From Pseudomonadota bacterium (GTDB lineage: Bacteria > Pseudomonadota > Alphaproteobacteria > Rhizobiales > Beijerinckiaceae), in the NCBI GenBank assembly GCA_021780015.1, contig JAJXZN010000203.1, positions 1-6,044 of the forward strand: DNA of 6,044 bases, in the 5' to 3' direction. The notes under the pieces are model-generated. The model was not told where the DNA came from. It saw only the letters and a program-made list of their open reading frames with translations, and did not search any database. The position numbers and the translations under genes are program-made. Below are positions 1-5,427 of the stretch, piece after piece (the first letter of the stretch is position 1; each line of letters opens with the position of its first letter).

Positions 1-1086
1 GCCTCGGATCGGGGCAAAGATCTCGGCGTGACGACCTGGCCGCCGGATGCCTGGAAGATCGGCGGCGGCTCGAACTGGGGCTGGATGGCCTATGATCCCG
101 ATCTCAATCTCCTTTACGAGGAAGCCGCTAATCCTGGCCCGTGGAACCAGGAGCAGCGCCCCGGCGACAACAAATGGACCGACGGGATTTTCGCGCGCGA
201 TCCCGATACCGGCGCGGCGAAATGGTATTATCAATATAATCCGCACGACGAGCACGATTACGACGGCATCAACGAGATCATTCTGCTCGACGTGCCGATC
301 GACGGTAAAATCCGCAAGGTGCTGATGCACCCGGATCGCAACGGCTATCTCTATATGCTCGACCGCGCGACCGGCGAGATCGTCTCCGCGCATCCCTATG
401 GTTATGTCAATTCGATCAAATCGATCAACATGAAGACCGGCCGGCCGGTGGTCAATCCCGCCAAGAACACAAAGGTCGGAACGATCGTGCATGACATCTG
501 CCCCACCGCTTCGGGCGCGAAGGACTGGGAGCCTTCGTCCTTCTCGCCGCAGACCGGCTATCTCTATATTCCACACGAAAACCTCTGCATGGATTGGGAA
601 AACGTGCAGGCGAATTATATCGCCGGCACGCCCTATGTCGGCGCGAATGTGGTGATGAAACCCGGTCCCGGCGGGTTCCGCGGCGAAGTCAGTGCCTGGA
701 ATGTCGAGACCGGCAAGCCGGCTTGGCAGATCAAAGAAGATCTTCCCGCTTGGAGCGGCACGCTCGCGACCGCCGGCAATCTCGTTTTCTATGGAACGAT
801 GGACGGTTGGTTCAAAGCCGTCGACGCCAAGACCGGCGCGCTCAAATGGAAGTTCAAGACGGGCTCGGGAATCATCGGCCAGCCGATTGCCTACCGCGGC
901 CCTGACGGCCGTGAATATGTCGCCATCCTTTCCGGCGTCGGCGGCTGGTCGGGCGCCATCGTGCCTGGGAATCTCGACCCGCGCGATCCGACCGGCGCTC
1001 TGGGCTTCGTCGGCGCGATGGCCGATCTGAAGCAGAGAACCGCAGCAGGAGGAATGCTCTATGTCTTCGCACTACCGCCATCTTGA
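1..1086 (+). CDS. xoxF: Lanthanide-type PQQ-dependent methanol/alcohol dehydrogenase (XoxF-like), 5' partial
   Basis: The reading frame is open from base 1 and ends at TGA 1084-1086, giving the last 361 residues of a protein that is normally about 600 long. The signal peptide, the adjacent-Cys disulfide and the glutamate metal ligand would lie upstream of the window. It is a periplasmic quinoprotein that oxidises a primary alcohol (methanol in characterised XoxF) and passes electrons to a cytochrome c. Eight-bladed propeller features are visible: GSNWGWMAYDP, GDNKWTDGIFARD, a PHDExDYDG block, and repeated TGxxxW motifs near the C-terminus. The probable metal-ligand Asn is at nt 130-132. The catalytic Asp is at nt 256-258, 42 residues later, the same spacing as Asn261/Asp303 of MxaF. 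The residue two places on (nt 262-264) is Asp, the extra ligand that marks lanthanide enzymes; calcium MxaF has Ala there. An Arg in HPDRNG fits the PQQ-contacting basic residue. The XoxF clade is not resolved, and an ExaF-like ethanol dehydrogenase remains possible, but the following xoxG/xoxJ-type genes favour XoxF. Confidence 0.93.
   Translation, partial: ASDRGKDLGVTTWPPDAWKIGGGSNWGWMAYDPDLNLLYEEAANPGPWNQEQRPGDNKWTDGIFARDPDTGAAKWYYQYNPHDEHDYDGINEIILLDVPIDGKIRKVLMHPDRNGYLYMLDRATGEIVSAHPYGYVNSIKSINMKTGRPVVNPAKNTKVGTIVHDICPTASGAKDWEPSSFSPQTGYLYIPHENLCMDWENVQANYIAGTPYVGANVVMKPGPGGFRGEVSAWNVETGKPAWQIKEDLPAWSGTLATAGNLVFYGTMDGWFKAVDAKTGALKWKFKTGSGIIGQPIAYRGPDGREYVAILSGVGGWSGAIVPGNLDPRDPTGALGFVGAMADLKQRTAAGGMLYVFALPPS
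1047..1053 (+). promoter_or_regulatory. Ribosome binding site of the cytochrome gene, inside the xoxF coding end
   Basis: AGGAGGA lies 7 nt before the ATG at 1061 and is an almost perfect anti-16S match. It sits within the last codons of the dehydrogenase and decides the cytochrome start: the alternative ATG at 1091 has only a weak GAGG very close to it, and the ATG at 1054 is in the dehydrogenase frame. Confidence 0.8.
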
Positions 1087-1633
1087 GGGCATGATCCTGC
1101 TCATCGTGCTGCTCGGCGCGGCGCTTGTGGTTGCCCGCTGCAATCGTGCGCGGGCCGATCCCAACCAGAGCCAGCCTGCGGCGCAAGCGCGACCGCAAGG
1201 CAGCGTGCTGAACGTGCCGGTTTCGGGCCTTTTCCCAAACGGGCAAAAAGAGCCGCCGGCCGATCCGCTCGGCAAGCAATATGAGGGCAATCCGCAGGCC
1301 ATCGCCGTCGGCGCGAAATTGTTCGATTGGTACAATTGCTCCGGCTGCCATTTCCATGGCGCGGGCGGAATCGGGCCGGCCTTCAACGATTCGGTTTGGC
1401 TTTATGGCGGCCGCATCGATCAGATTTACGCCTCGATCTATCAAGGCCGACCCAACGGCATGCCGATGTGGGGCAATATCCTGCCATCATCGGCCATCTG
1501 GCAGCTTGCGGCCTATGTGAAATCGCTGGAGACGAATGCCGCGAAGGAAGCCATTCCGACGAAGCCCGATGCGGCGGCGCCGGGCCCCGCATCGCTCGAA
1601 ACCGATCCGCAAGAAGGCGCGCCGTCGCCATGA
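1061..1633 (+). CDS. xoxG: Small c-type cytochrome, probable electron acceptor of XoxF (XoxG-like)
   Basis: This 190-residue class I-like monoheme cytochrome c would act in the periplasm and carry electrons from the PQQ dehydrogenase towards the respiratory chain. Residues 11-25 form a hydrophobic segment preceded by a short polar N-terminus, serving as a Sec signal or uncleaved anchor; ARA at about 30-32 is a possible cleavage site. A Pro/Gln/Ala-rich linker follows. The heme-binding CSGCH is at residues 93-97. The distal NGMPMWG loop is at 132-138, with Met134 the likely axial ligand and Met136 the alternative. The last 30 residues are a Pro/Ala/Glu-rich, probably disordered tail. The start overlaps the xoxF end by 26 nt, with a strong ribosome binding site inside xoxF; the stop overlaps the next start as ATGA, so translational coupling is likely. 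It has a single recognisable cytochrome core. The XoxG name rests mainly on position between xoxF and xoxJ; the heme domain itself is certain. Confidence 0.88.
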   Translation: MSSHYRHLEGMILLIVLLGAALVVARCNRARADPNQSQPAAQARPQGSVLNVPVSGLFPNGQKEPPADPLGKQYEGNPQAIAVGAKLFDWYNCSGCHFHGAGGIGPAFNDSVWLYGGRIDQIYASIYQGRPNGMPMWGNILPSSAIWQLAAYVKSLETNAAKEAIPTKPDAAAPGPASLETDPQEGAPSP

Positions 1634-2511
1634 AACCTGGTGGCGTCGCGCTCGCCCTTCTGGGCCTCATCTTCGGCGCGACGACGGCGGCGCAAGCGGC
1701 CGAGCTGCGCGTCTGCGCCGACCCCAACAACCTGCCGTTCTCGAACGCCAAGGGCGAAGGCTTCGAGAATAAGATCGTCGCGCTCGTCGCCAAGGATATG
1801 AACGCGACAGTCGTCTACACGTGGTGGGCGCAACGGCGCGGCTATGTGCGGAACACGTTGAAATCGGGCCTGTGTGATCTATGGCCTGGGGTCGCCACGG
1901 CCGTCGATATGCTGGCGACGTCGCGGCCCTATTACCGATCGAGCTATGTCTTTGTCACCCGGGCCGATCGGCATATCCGGATCACCTCCTACGACGACCC
2001 GCAGCTTCGCAAGCTGAAGATCGGCGTTCAGATGGTCGGCAACGACGCGATGAATACGCCGCCGGCGCATGCGCTGGCGCGGCGCGGCATTATCGACAAT
2101 GTGCGCGGTTACATGCTCTACGGCGATTATCAGAAGCCCAACCCGCCCGCCGCTATCATGGATGCGGTGGCCAAGGGCGATATCGATGTCGCAGTGGTGT
2201 GGGGGCCGCTCGCGGGCTATTTCGCGACCAAGGAACCTGCGGCGCTGACCCTGACGCAGGTCACGCCGGCCGTCGATGGCGCGCAATGGCCGATGCAATT
2301 CGATATTTCCATGGGGATGCGCCGGCACGAGCCGGAATTCAAGGAGAAGATCGAGGCCATTCTCGAAAACGAGCGGCCGCGGATCGATGCGATCCTCGCG
2401 CGCTATCATGTGCCGCGCACGGATATGCGCGCGACGATCTCCTCCGCAGCCTTGACAGGCGATGCGGCGCATCATTCCGACGGCAAAATCCTGTCGCGCG
2501 TGGCGAAATGA
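1630..2511 (+). CDS. xoxJ: Periplasmic XoxJ/MxaJ-type substrate-binding-like protein
   Basis: This 293-residue protein belongs to the quinoprotein dehydrogenase-associated family of periplasmic binding proteins (bacterial solute-binding protein 3 fold). A clear Sec signal peptide covers residues 1-23, with cleavage after AQA. The mature protein opens with the family block LRVCADPNNLPFSN and then GEGFENKI. Further blocks are WWAQRRGYVRNTL, SGLCDLWPGV and SRPYYRSSYVFV in lobe one, and KIGVQMVGND, GDIDVAVVWGPLAGYF and PMQFDISMGMR in lobe two and the hinge. XoxJ/MxaJ proteins are encoded beside xoxF/mxaF and are thought to help activate or mature the dehydrogenase rather than import a solute; that role is inferred from family and position. 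The ATG at 1630 overlaps the cytochrome stop as ATGA; a weak AAGAAGG lies 12 nt upstream, so expression probably depends on coupling. The frame is open further upstream, but the signal peptide fixes this start. The 3' end overlaps the converging transporter gene by 40 nt. Confidence 0.92.
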   Translation: MKPGGVALALLGLIFGATTAAQAAELRVCADPNNLPFSNAKGEGFENKIVALVAKDMNATVVYTWWAQRRGYVRNTLKSGLCDLWPGVATAVDMLATSRPYYRSSYVFVTRADRHIRITSYDDPQLRKLKIGVQMVGNDAMNTPPAHALARRGIIDNVRGYMLYGDYQKPNPPAAIMDAVAKGDIDVAVVWGPLAGYFATKEPAALTLTQVTPAVDGAQWPMQFDISMGMRRHEPEFKEKIEAILENERPRIDAILARYHVPRTDMRATISSAALTGDAAHHSDGKILSRVAK

Positions 2512-3743
2512 TAGACGAGCGCGCAAGCAATCGAGATCGCACCGGCCAAAACGAAGGACGGTAGGAACGAACGGCTCGATTGCACCAGGGCGCCGGTCAC
2601 GTAGGGCGCGAGCGCGCCGCCGATCGAGCCGCCCACGTTCTGAATGGCCTCGAGCGTCGCAACCGTATTCGGCGGCGCGATCACGGCAGCCAGAGCCCAG
2701 CCGCAGCTTGACGAGACATTCGCCGCGAAAAGGCCGCAGGCCATCAGGCCGATCGCCACGGAAACATTGCCCGTGTAAGACCCGGCAACCGTAAAGACGC
2801 CCGCGGCCAATAATCCGGCGATCGTCGGGATCCGGCACGCGGCGGCCGCATCGATGCCGCGCTTTTCGAGCCCATTGGCGATGAACCCGCCGGAAAGCGC
2901 GCCGAGAAACCCCGCGCCGAGGGGGATCGACGCCCAGACGCCGGCGTCCCCGATAGTTTGATGCCGGGCGCTTTCCAGATAGGCGGGCAGCCATGTGGCA
3001 TAGAGCCAGGAAATGTAGACGACGCCGAAAAAGCCGAAAAACATCCCCCAGGAGGTGGGAAAGCGCAGCAGCCAGGCGGCTTGCCGGAAACCGACATGAG
3101 CGACGTTGGCGACATCTTGGCGGCGGATCTCCTGCAGATCGACGGCGGGAATGCCGGCCGTCTCCGGGGCGCGATAAAGCAGCGCCCACAGAACGGCGAT
3201 CGCAAAGCCGGCGAGGCCGGCAATCAGAAACATCGTCCGCCAGCCGAACATCAGCATCAGCCAGGTCAGCAGCGGCGGCGCCAGCGCTGGGGCAAGCCCC
3301 GACGATGAATTGAAAATCGCGATCGGCAGCGCCCGCTGGTCGAGCGCGAACCAGTCCGTGCAGACGCGCGAGCCGCCGATATACATTGGCGATTCGCCGA
3401 GCCCTAGCGCGACGCGCGCGACGATGAATTGACCGAACGAGCGAACGAAGGTCGCGGCGATCTGTGCAAGCGACCACAGCGCGAGACCCACCCCCAATGT
3501 CCGGCGAGGTCCAAATCGATCGATCAATGTTCCTGCCGGAATTTGCGCCAAGCCGTAGCTCCACGCGAAGGCCGAGAGCAAGACGCCGAGTTGACCATAA
3601 GAGAGGTGCAGCTCCTGATGGATCTTAGGCTCGGCGACAGCGACAGCCGCGCGATCGAGGTAATTCACGCACCCCGCTCCAACGAGCAGGATCACGGCGG
3701 TCGCGCGCAGACGCCGCGTCGCGGCCGAATAGGAAAAAGGCAT
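2472..3743 (-). CDS. Major facilitator superfamily transporter, ACS (anion:cation symporter)-like
   Basis: This inner-membrane secondary transporter has 423 residues from the ATG at 3743. Twelve hydrophobic helices can be followed in two halves, with a central loop around APETAGIPAVDLQEIRRQDV. Family marks in the N-terminal half are NYLDR (27-31) in helix 1, YGLAQIPAG in helix 2, the helix 2-3 loop motif DRFGPRR (75-81), and LGLGESPMYIGG then WFALDQRA around helices 4-5. The ACS group carries organic anions such as hexuronates, galactonate, glucarate, phthalate or tartrate, but the substrate cannot be read from the sequence. The protein ends about ten residues after helix 12, so the 3' overlap with xoxJ is not a run-on artefact. 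A TTG at 3761 would add six residues (MSNSSR) and has a GAGA-like purine run upstream; the ATG at 3743 lacks an obvious ribosome binding site, so the start is uncertain within 18 nt. It is divergent from the flavoprotein gene, suggesting a shared control region. Confidence 0.9.
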   Translation of the reverse strand: MPFSYSAATRRLRATAVILLVGAGCVNYLDRAAVAVAEPKIHQELHLSYGQLGVLLSAFAWSYGLAQIPAGTLIDRFGPRRTLGVGLALWSLAQIAATFVRSFGQFIVARVALGLGESPMYIGGSRVCTDWFALDQRALPIAIFNSSSGLAPALAPPLLTWLMLMFGWRTMFLIAGLAGFAIAVLWALLYRAPETAGIPAVDLQEIRRQDVANVAHVGFRQAAWLLRFPTSWGMFFGFFGVVYISWLYATWLPAYLESARHQTIGDAGVWASIPLGAGFLGALSGGFIANGLEKRGIDAAAACRIPTIAGLLAAGVFTVAGSYTGNVSVAIGLMACGLFAANVSSSCGWALAAVIAPPNTVATLEAIQNVGGSIGGALAPYVTGALVQSSRSFLPSFVLAGAISIACALVYHFATRDRILPSE

Positions 3744-3872
3744 GCGTGAAGAATTGGACAAGGCGGGCTATTCTCGGCTGGAACGATCAAACAGGCGTTT
3801 TTACGGATGCAATCATAACGGCGGATGATAGGGTCGTGCCCGCGCGGCTGCTAAATCCTTGTGAGCGGAAAC
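3744..3872. promoter_or_regulatory. Divergent intergenic region between transporter and flavoprotein genes
   Basis: This is the only non-coding stretch of note in the window, 129 nt between divergent starts, and it must hold promoters for both genes unless they are read from elsewhere. It is locally richer in A+T than the flanking genes. On the minus strand TATGAT (plus positions 3812-3817) matches a -10 hexamer for the transporter, but no good -35 lies 16-18 nt upstream. On the plus strand TTTACG (3799-3804) followed by GATGAT (3824-3829) is a poor candidate because the spacing is 19 nt. No riboswitch-like structure was recognised. Confidence 0.4.
3812..3829. repeat. Short inverted repeat, possible operator
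   Basis: ATCAT and ATGAT form 5-bp inverted arms separated by 8 nt in the middle of the divergent intergenic region, overlapping the minus-strand TATGAT. The position suits a regulator controlling both genes, but arms this short arise easily by chance, and no regulator gene is in the window. Confidence 0.2.
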
Positions 3873-4463
3873 ATGTCGGATCGCATACTTGTTTTCTACG
3901 GTTCTTATCGCAGCGACCGCTTGGGCATCAGGCTCGCCAATTACATCCTGCGAGGCTTGCGCGGGCGCGGGGCTGCGGCCGAACTCATCGACGCCAAGGA
4001 CGTCGGTCTGCCTATGCTCGACAGGATGTACAAGGAATATCCCAAAGGCGGCGCGCCGGCGGCGCTGGAGGTGCTTGCGGAGAAGATTCGCAACGCCGAC
4101 GCATTCGTTTTCATCACCGGCGAATATAATTGGGGCCCGCAGCCCGGACTCAAAAACCTGACCGACCATTTTCTCGAAGAATGGTTTTGGCGGCCCGCGG
4201 CGATCGCAAGCTATTCGGCCGGGCGCTTCTCTGGAGTACGCTCGGGAACGATTTGGCACGGCATCCTTTCGGAGATGGGCATGATTGTCGTCTCGAGCAC
4301 GCTGGCCGTCGGGCCGATCGCGCAGACGCTCGATGTCGACGCTTCGCCGATCGGCGATGGCGGCAAGGCGCTGGAACAAAGCTTCCCCCGTTTCGCCGAC
4401 GATCTCGCCTGGTGGACCGAGGCGGCGCGTGAGCAACGCAAGCGGCGCGCGCCGCCTTATTGA
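3873..4463 (+). CDS. NAD(P)H-dependent FMN reductase-family flavoprotein
   Basis: This 196-residue soluble protein has the flavodoxin-like fold of the NADPH-dependent FMN reductase family (quinone, azo, chromate or flavin reductases). Strand 1 and the FMN phosphate loop read RILVFYGSYRSDRLG (residues 4-18). After KIRNADAFVFI comes TGEYNWGPQPGLKN (82-95), matching the family block PEYNxSxPGxLKN that lines the isoalloxazine ring. The GRFSGVRSG stretch near 117-125 corresponds to the loop after strand 4. The tail from about 170 is Trp/Arg-rich and basic. The physiological electron acceptor cannot be deduced. The ATG at 3873 is preferred because MSDRIL leads directly into strand 1 and GAGCGG lies just upstream. 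A GTG at 3861 would add four residues but has no ribosome binding site. It is read divergently from the transporter and ends 10 nt before the egtD stop on the opposite strand. Confidence 0.88.
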   Translation: MSDRILVFYGSYRSDRLGIRLANYILRGLRGRGAAAELIDAKDVGLPMLDRMYKEYPKGGAPAALEVLAEKIRNADAFVFITGEYNWGPQPGLKNLTDHFLEEWFWRPAAIASYSAGRFSGVRSGTIWHGILSEMGMIVVSSTLAVGPIAQTLDVDASPIGDGGKALEQSFPRFADDLAWWTEAAREQRKRRAPPY

Positions 4464-4487
4464 TGGGCGCCACTCATTCGGCGCTCA
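4464..4487. terminator. Candidate bidirectional hairpin between converging genes
   Basis: An 8-bp stem (one G-T pair) of TGGGCGCC with GGCGCTCA encloses an 8-nt loop and sits exactly where the flavoprotein and egtD transcripts converge; the egtD stop codon lies in the loop. There is no T-run on either side, so it is not a canonical intrinsic terminator, and its role is a guess from position. Confidence 0.3.
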
Positions 4488-5427
4488 GGCCGAACAAGGC
4501 GAAGCGGCGCTGCGGGTCGGTCCAGATCGCCCTATCCCGCCAGCCGCTCCGCATCGCAAAGTCCGAAAAGCTCTCGATGGAATACTTCCGTGAGCTTTCC
4601 GTATGGATCGTCTCGCCGCGCCGGAAGGCAAACGACCGGCCCGCGACCGCCGCGACCTGCTCTTTCAGACTTACGAGATGCATTTCGATCGCGGATTCGC
4701 TCTCATTCCAGCGCGCCTCGTGGACGAATTGATCAAGCGCGAACTTGCCCGACAGCTCCCGGTTGATCCGTGCCAAAAGATTGAGGTTGAAAGCCGCCGT
4801 CACACCGTGCCGGTCGTCATAGGCGGCGATGAGGGTCGAAACATCCTTTTTAAGGTCCGCGCCGATGATCGCCCGTCCGCCGCCTCCGACGTGGTGACGC
4901 ATCCGCTCGAGAAAGGCCAAGGTTTCGTCCGCATCGAGATTGCCGATCGTCGATCCGGGAAAGAAGGCGATGCGGCGCTCTGAAGGCACATGTGATGGGA
5001 TATCAAAATCGGACGTGAAATCGGCCGCGATCGGGTGAACCGGCAAGCCCGGGAAGCGGCGGCGGATCCGCGCCGCGGTCTGTTCGAGAAAATCGGCGGC
5101 GATGTCGATCGGCGCATAGAGCTGCGGCGCGTCGAGGGCGCCGAGCACGATCTCGGTCTTCAATCCGGCGCCCGCGCCGTATTCGAGCAGCACGGCATCG
5201 CGTCCGCAGAACGCCGCGATTTGCGCCGCATCATCCTTCAAGATCGCCGTCTCGGTCCGCGTCGGATAATATTCATCGAGCTGCGTGATCGCCTCGAAGA
5301 GCGCGCAACCGCGATCATCATAGAGCCAGCGGCTCGGCAGGGTTTTCTGCGGACGGCTCAGCCCCGCCCATACGTCGGCGCGAAAGGCATCGGCCTGGCG
5401 TGTTTTGACATCGACGCGTTCGAGCAT
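4474..5427 (-). CDS. egtD: L-histidine N-alpha-methyltransferase EgtD (ergothioneine biosynthesis)
   Basis: This 317-residue cytoplasmic SAM-dependent enzyme trimethylates the alpha-amino group of histidine to make hercynine, the first committed intermediate of ergothioneine. Length fits the family (about 320). Family blocks appear in order: WLYDDRGCALFEAI and EYYPTRTE (residues 34-58), the SAM loop LLEYGAGAGLKT (80-91), FFPGSTIGNLD (155-165), AAYDDRHGVTAAFNLN (201-216), IEMHLVS (247-253) and IHTESSRKYS (274-283). Compared with mycobacterial EgtD, the histidine-pocket residues appear conserved with nearly constant offset: Tyr36 (Tyr39), Tyr53 or 54 (Tyr56), Asn163 (Asn166), Tyr203 (Tyr206), Glu277 (Glu282) and Ser279 (Ser284). 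The SAM loop has EYGAGAG where many homologues have ELGSGSS. The frame stays open upstream through egtB, but the start at 5427 is fixed by homology and a strong ribosome binding site. It overlaps the egtB stop by 1 nt (TGATG), so the two are co-translated. Confidence 0.96.
   Translation of the reverse strand: MLERVDVKTRQADAFRADVWAGLSRPQKTLPSRWLYDDRGCALFEAITQLDEYYPTRTETAILKDDAAQIAAFCGRDAVLLEYGAGAGLKTEIVLGALDAPQLYAPIDIAADFLEQTAARIRRRFPGLPVHPIAADFTSDFDIPSHVPSERRIAFFPGSTIGNLDADETLAFLERMRHHVGGGGRAIIGADLKKDVSTLIAAYDDRHGVTAAFNLNLLARINRELSGKFALDQFVHEARWNESESAIEMHLVSLKEQVAAVAGRSFAFRRGETIHTESSRKYSIESFSDFAMRSGWRDRAIWTDPQRRFALFGLSAE

Noticed and set aside
28..30. GTG at 28 as the true start of the PQQ dehydrogenase
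   Set aside because: The frame is open to base 1 and the encoded part begins mid-propeller, so the gene is cut by the window edge rather than short.
1130..1141. Cysteine 27 of the cytochrome as a lipoprotein lipobox
   Set aside because: The preceding residues are VVAR; an Arg at the position before Cys does not fit a lipobox, so lipid anchoring is not supported.
872..1444. Minus-strand open frame of 190 codons over the xoxF-xoxG junction
   Set aside because: The translation is Arg-rich low-information sequence opposite two convincing genes.
1327..1629. Upstream extension of the xoxJ frame inside the cytochrome gene
   Set aside because: The residues before 1630 are out-of-frame cytochrome sequence. 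A good signal peptide begins exactly at 1630, on the ATGA overlap.
1879..3564. Open frame of 561 codons on the minus strand spanning xoxJ and the transporter gene
   Set aside because: It is very rich in Arg and lacks any recognisable domain. It lies out of frame with two genes that have clear families, as expected from GC-rich codon bias.
3826..3845. Sigma-54-like promoter on the minus strand (GGGCACG)
   Set aside because: There is a -24-like element, but the -12 GC element is missing at the required spacing.
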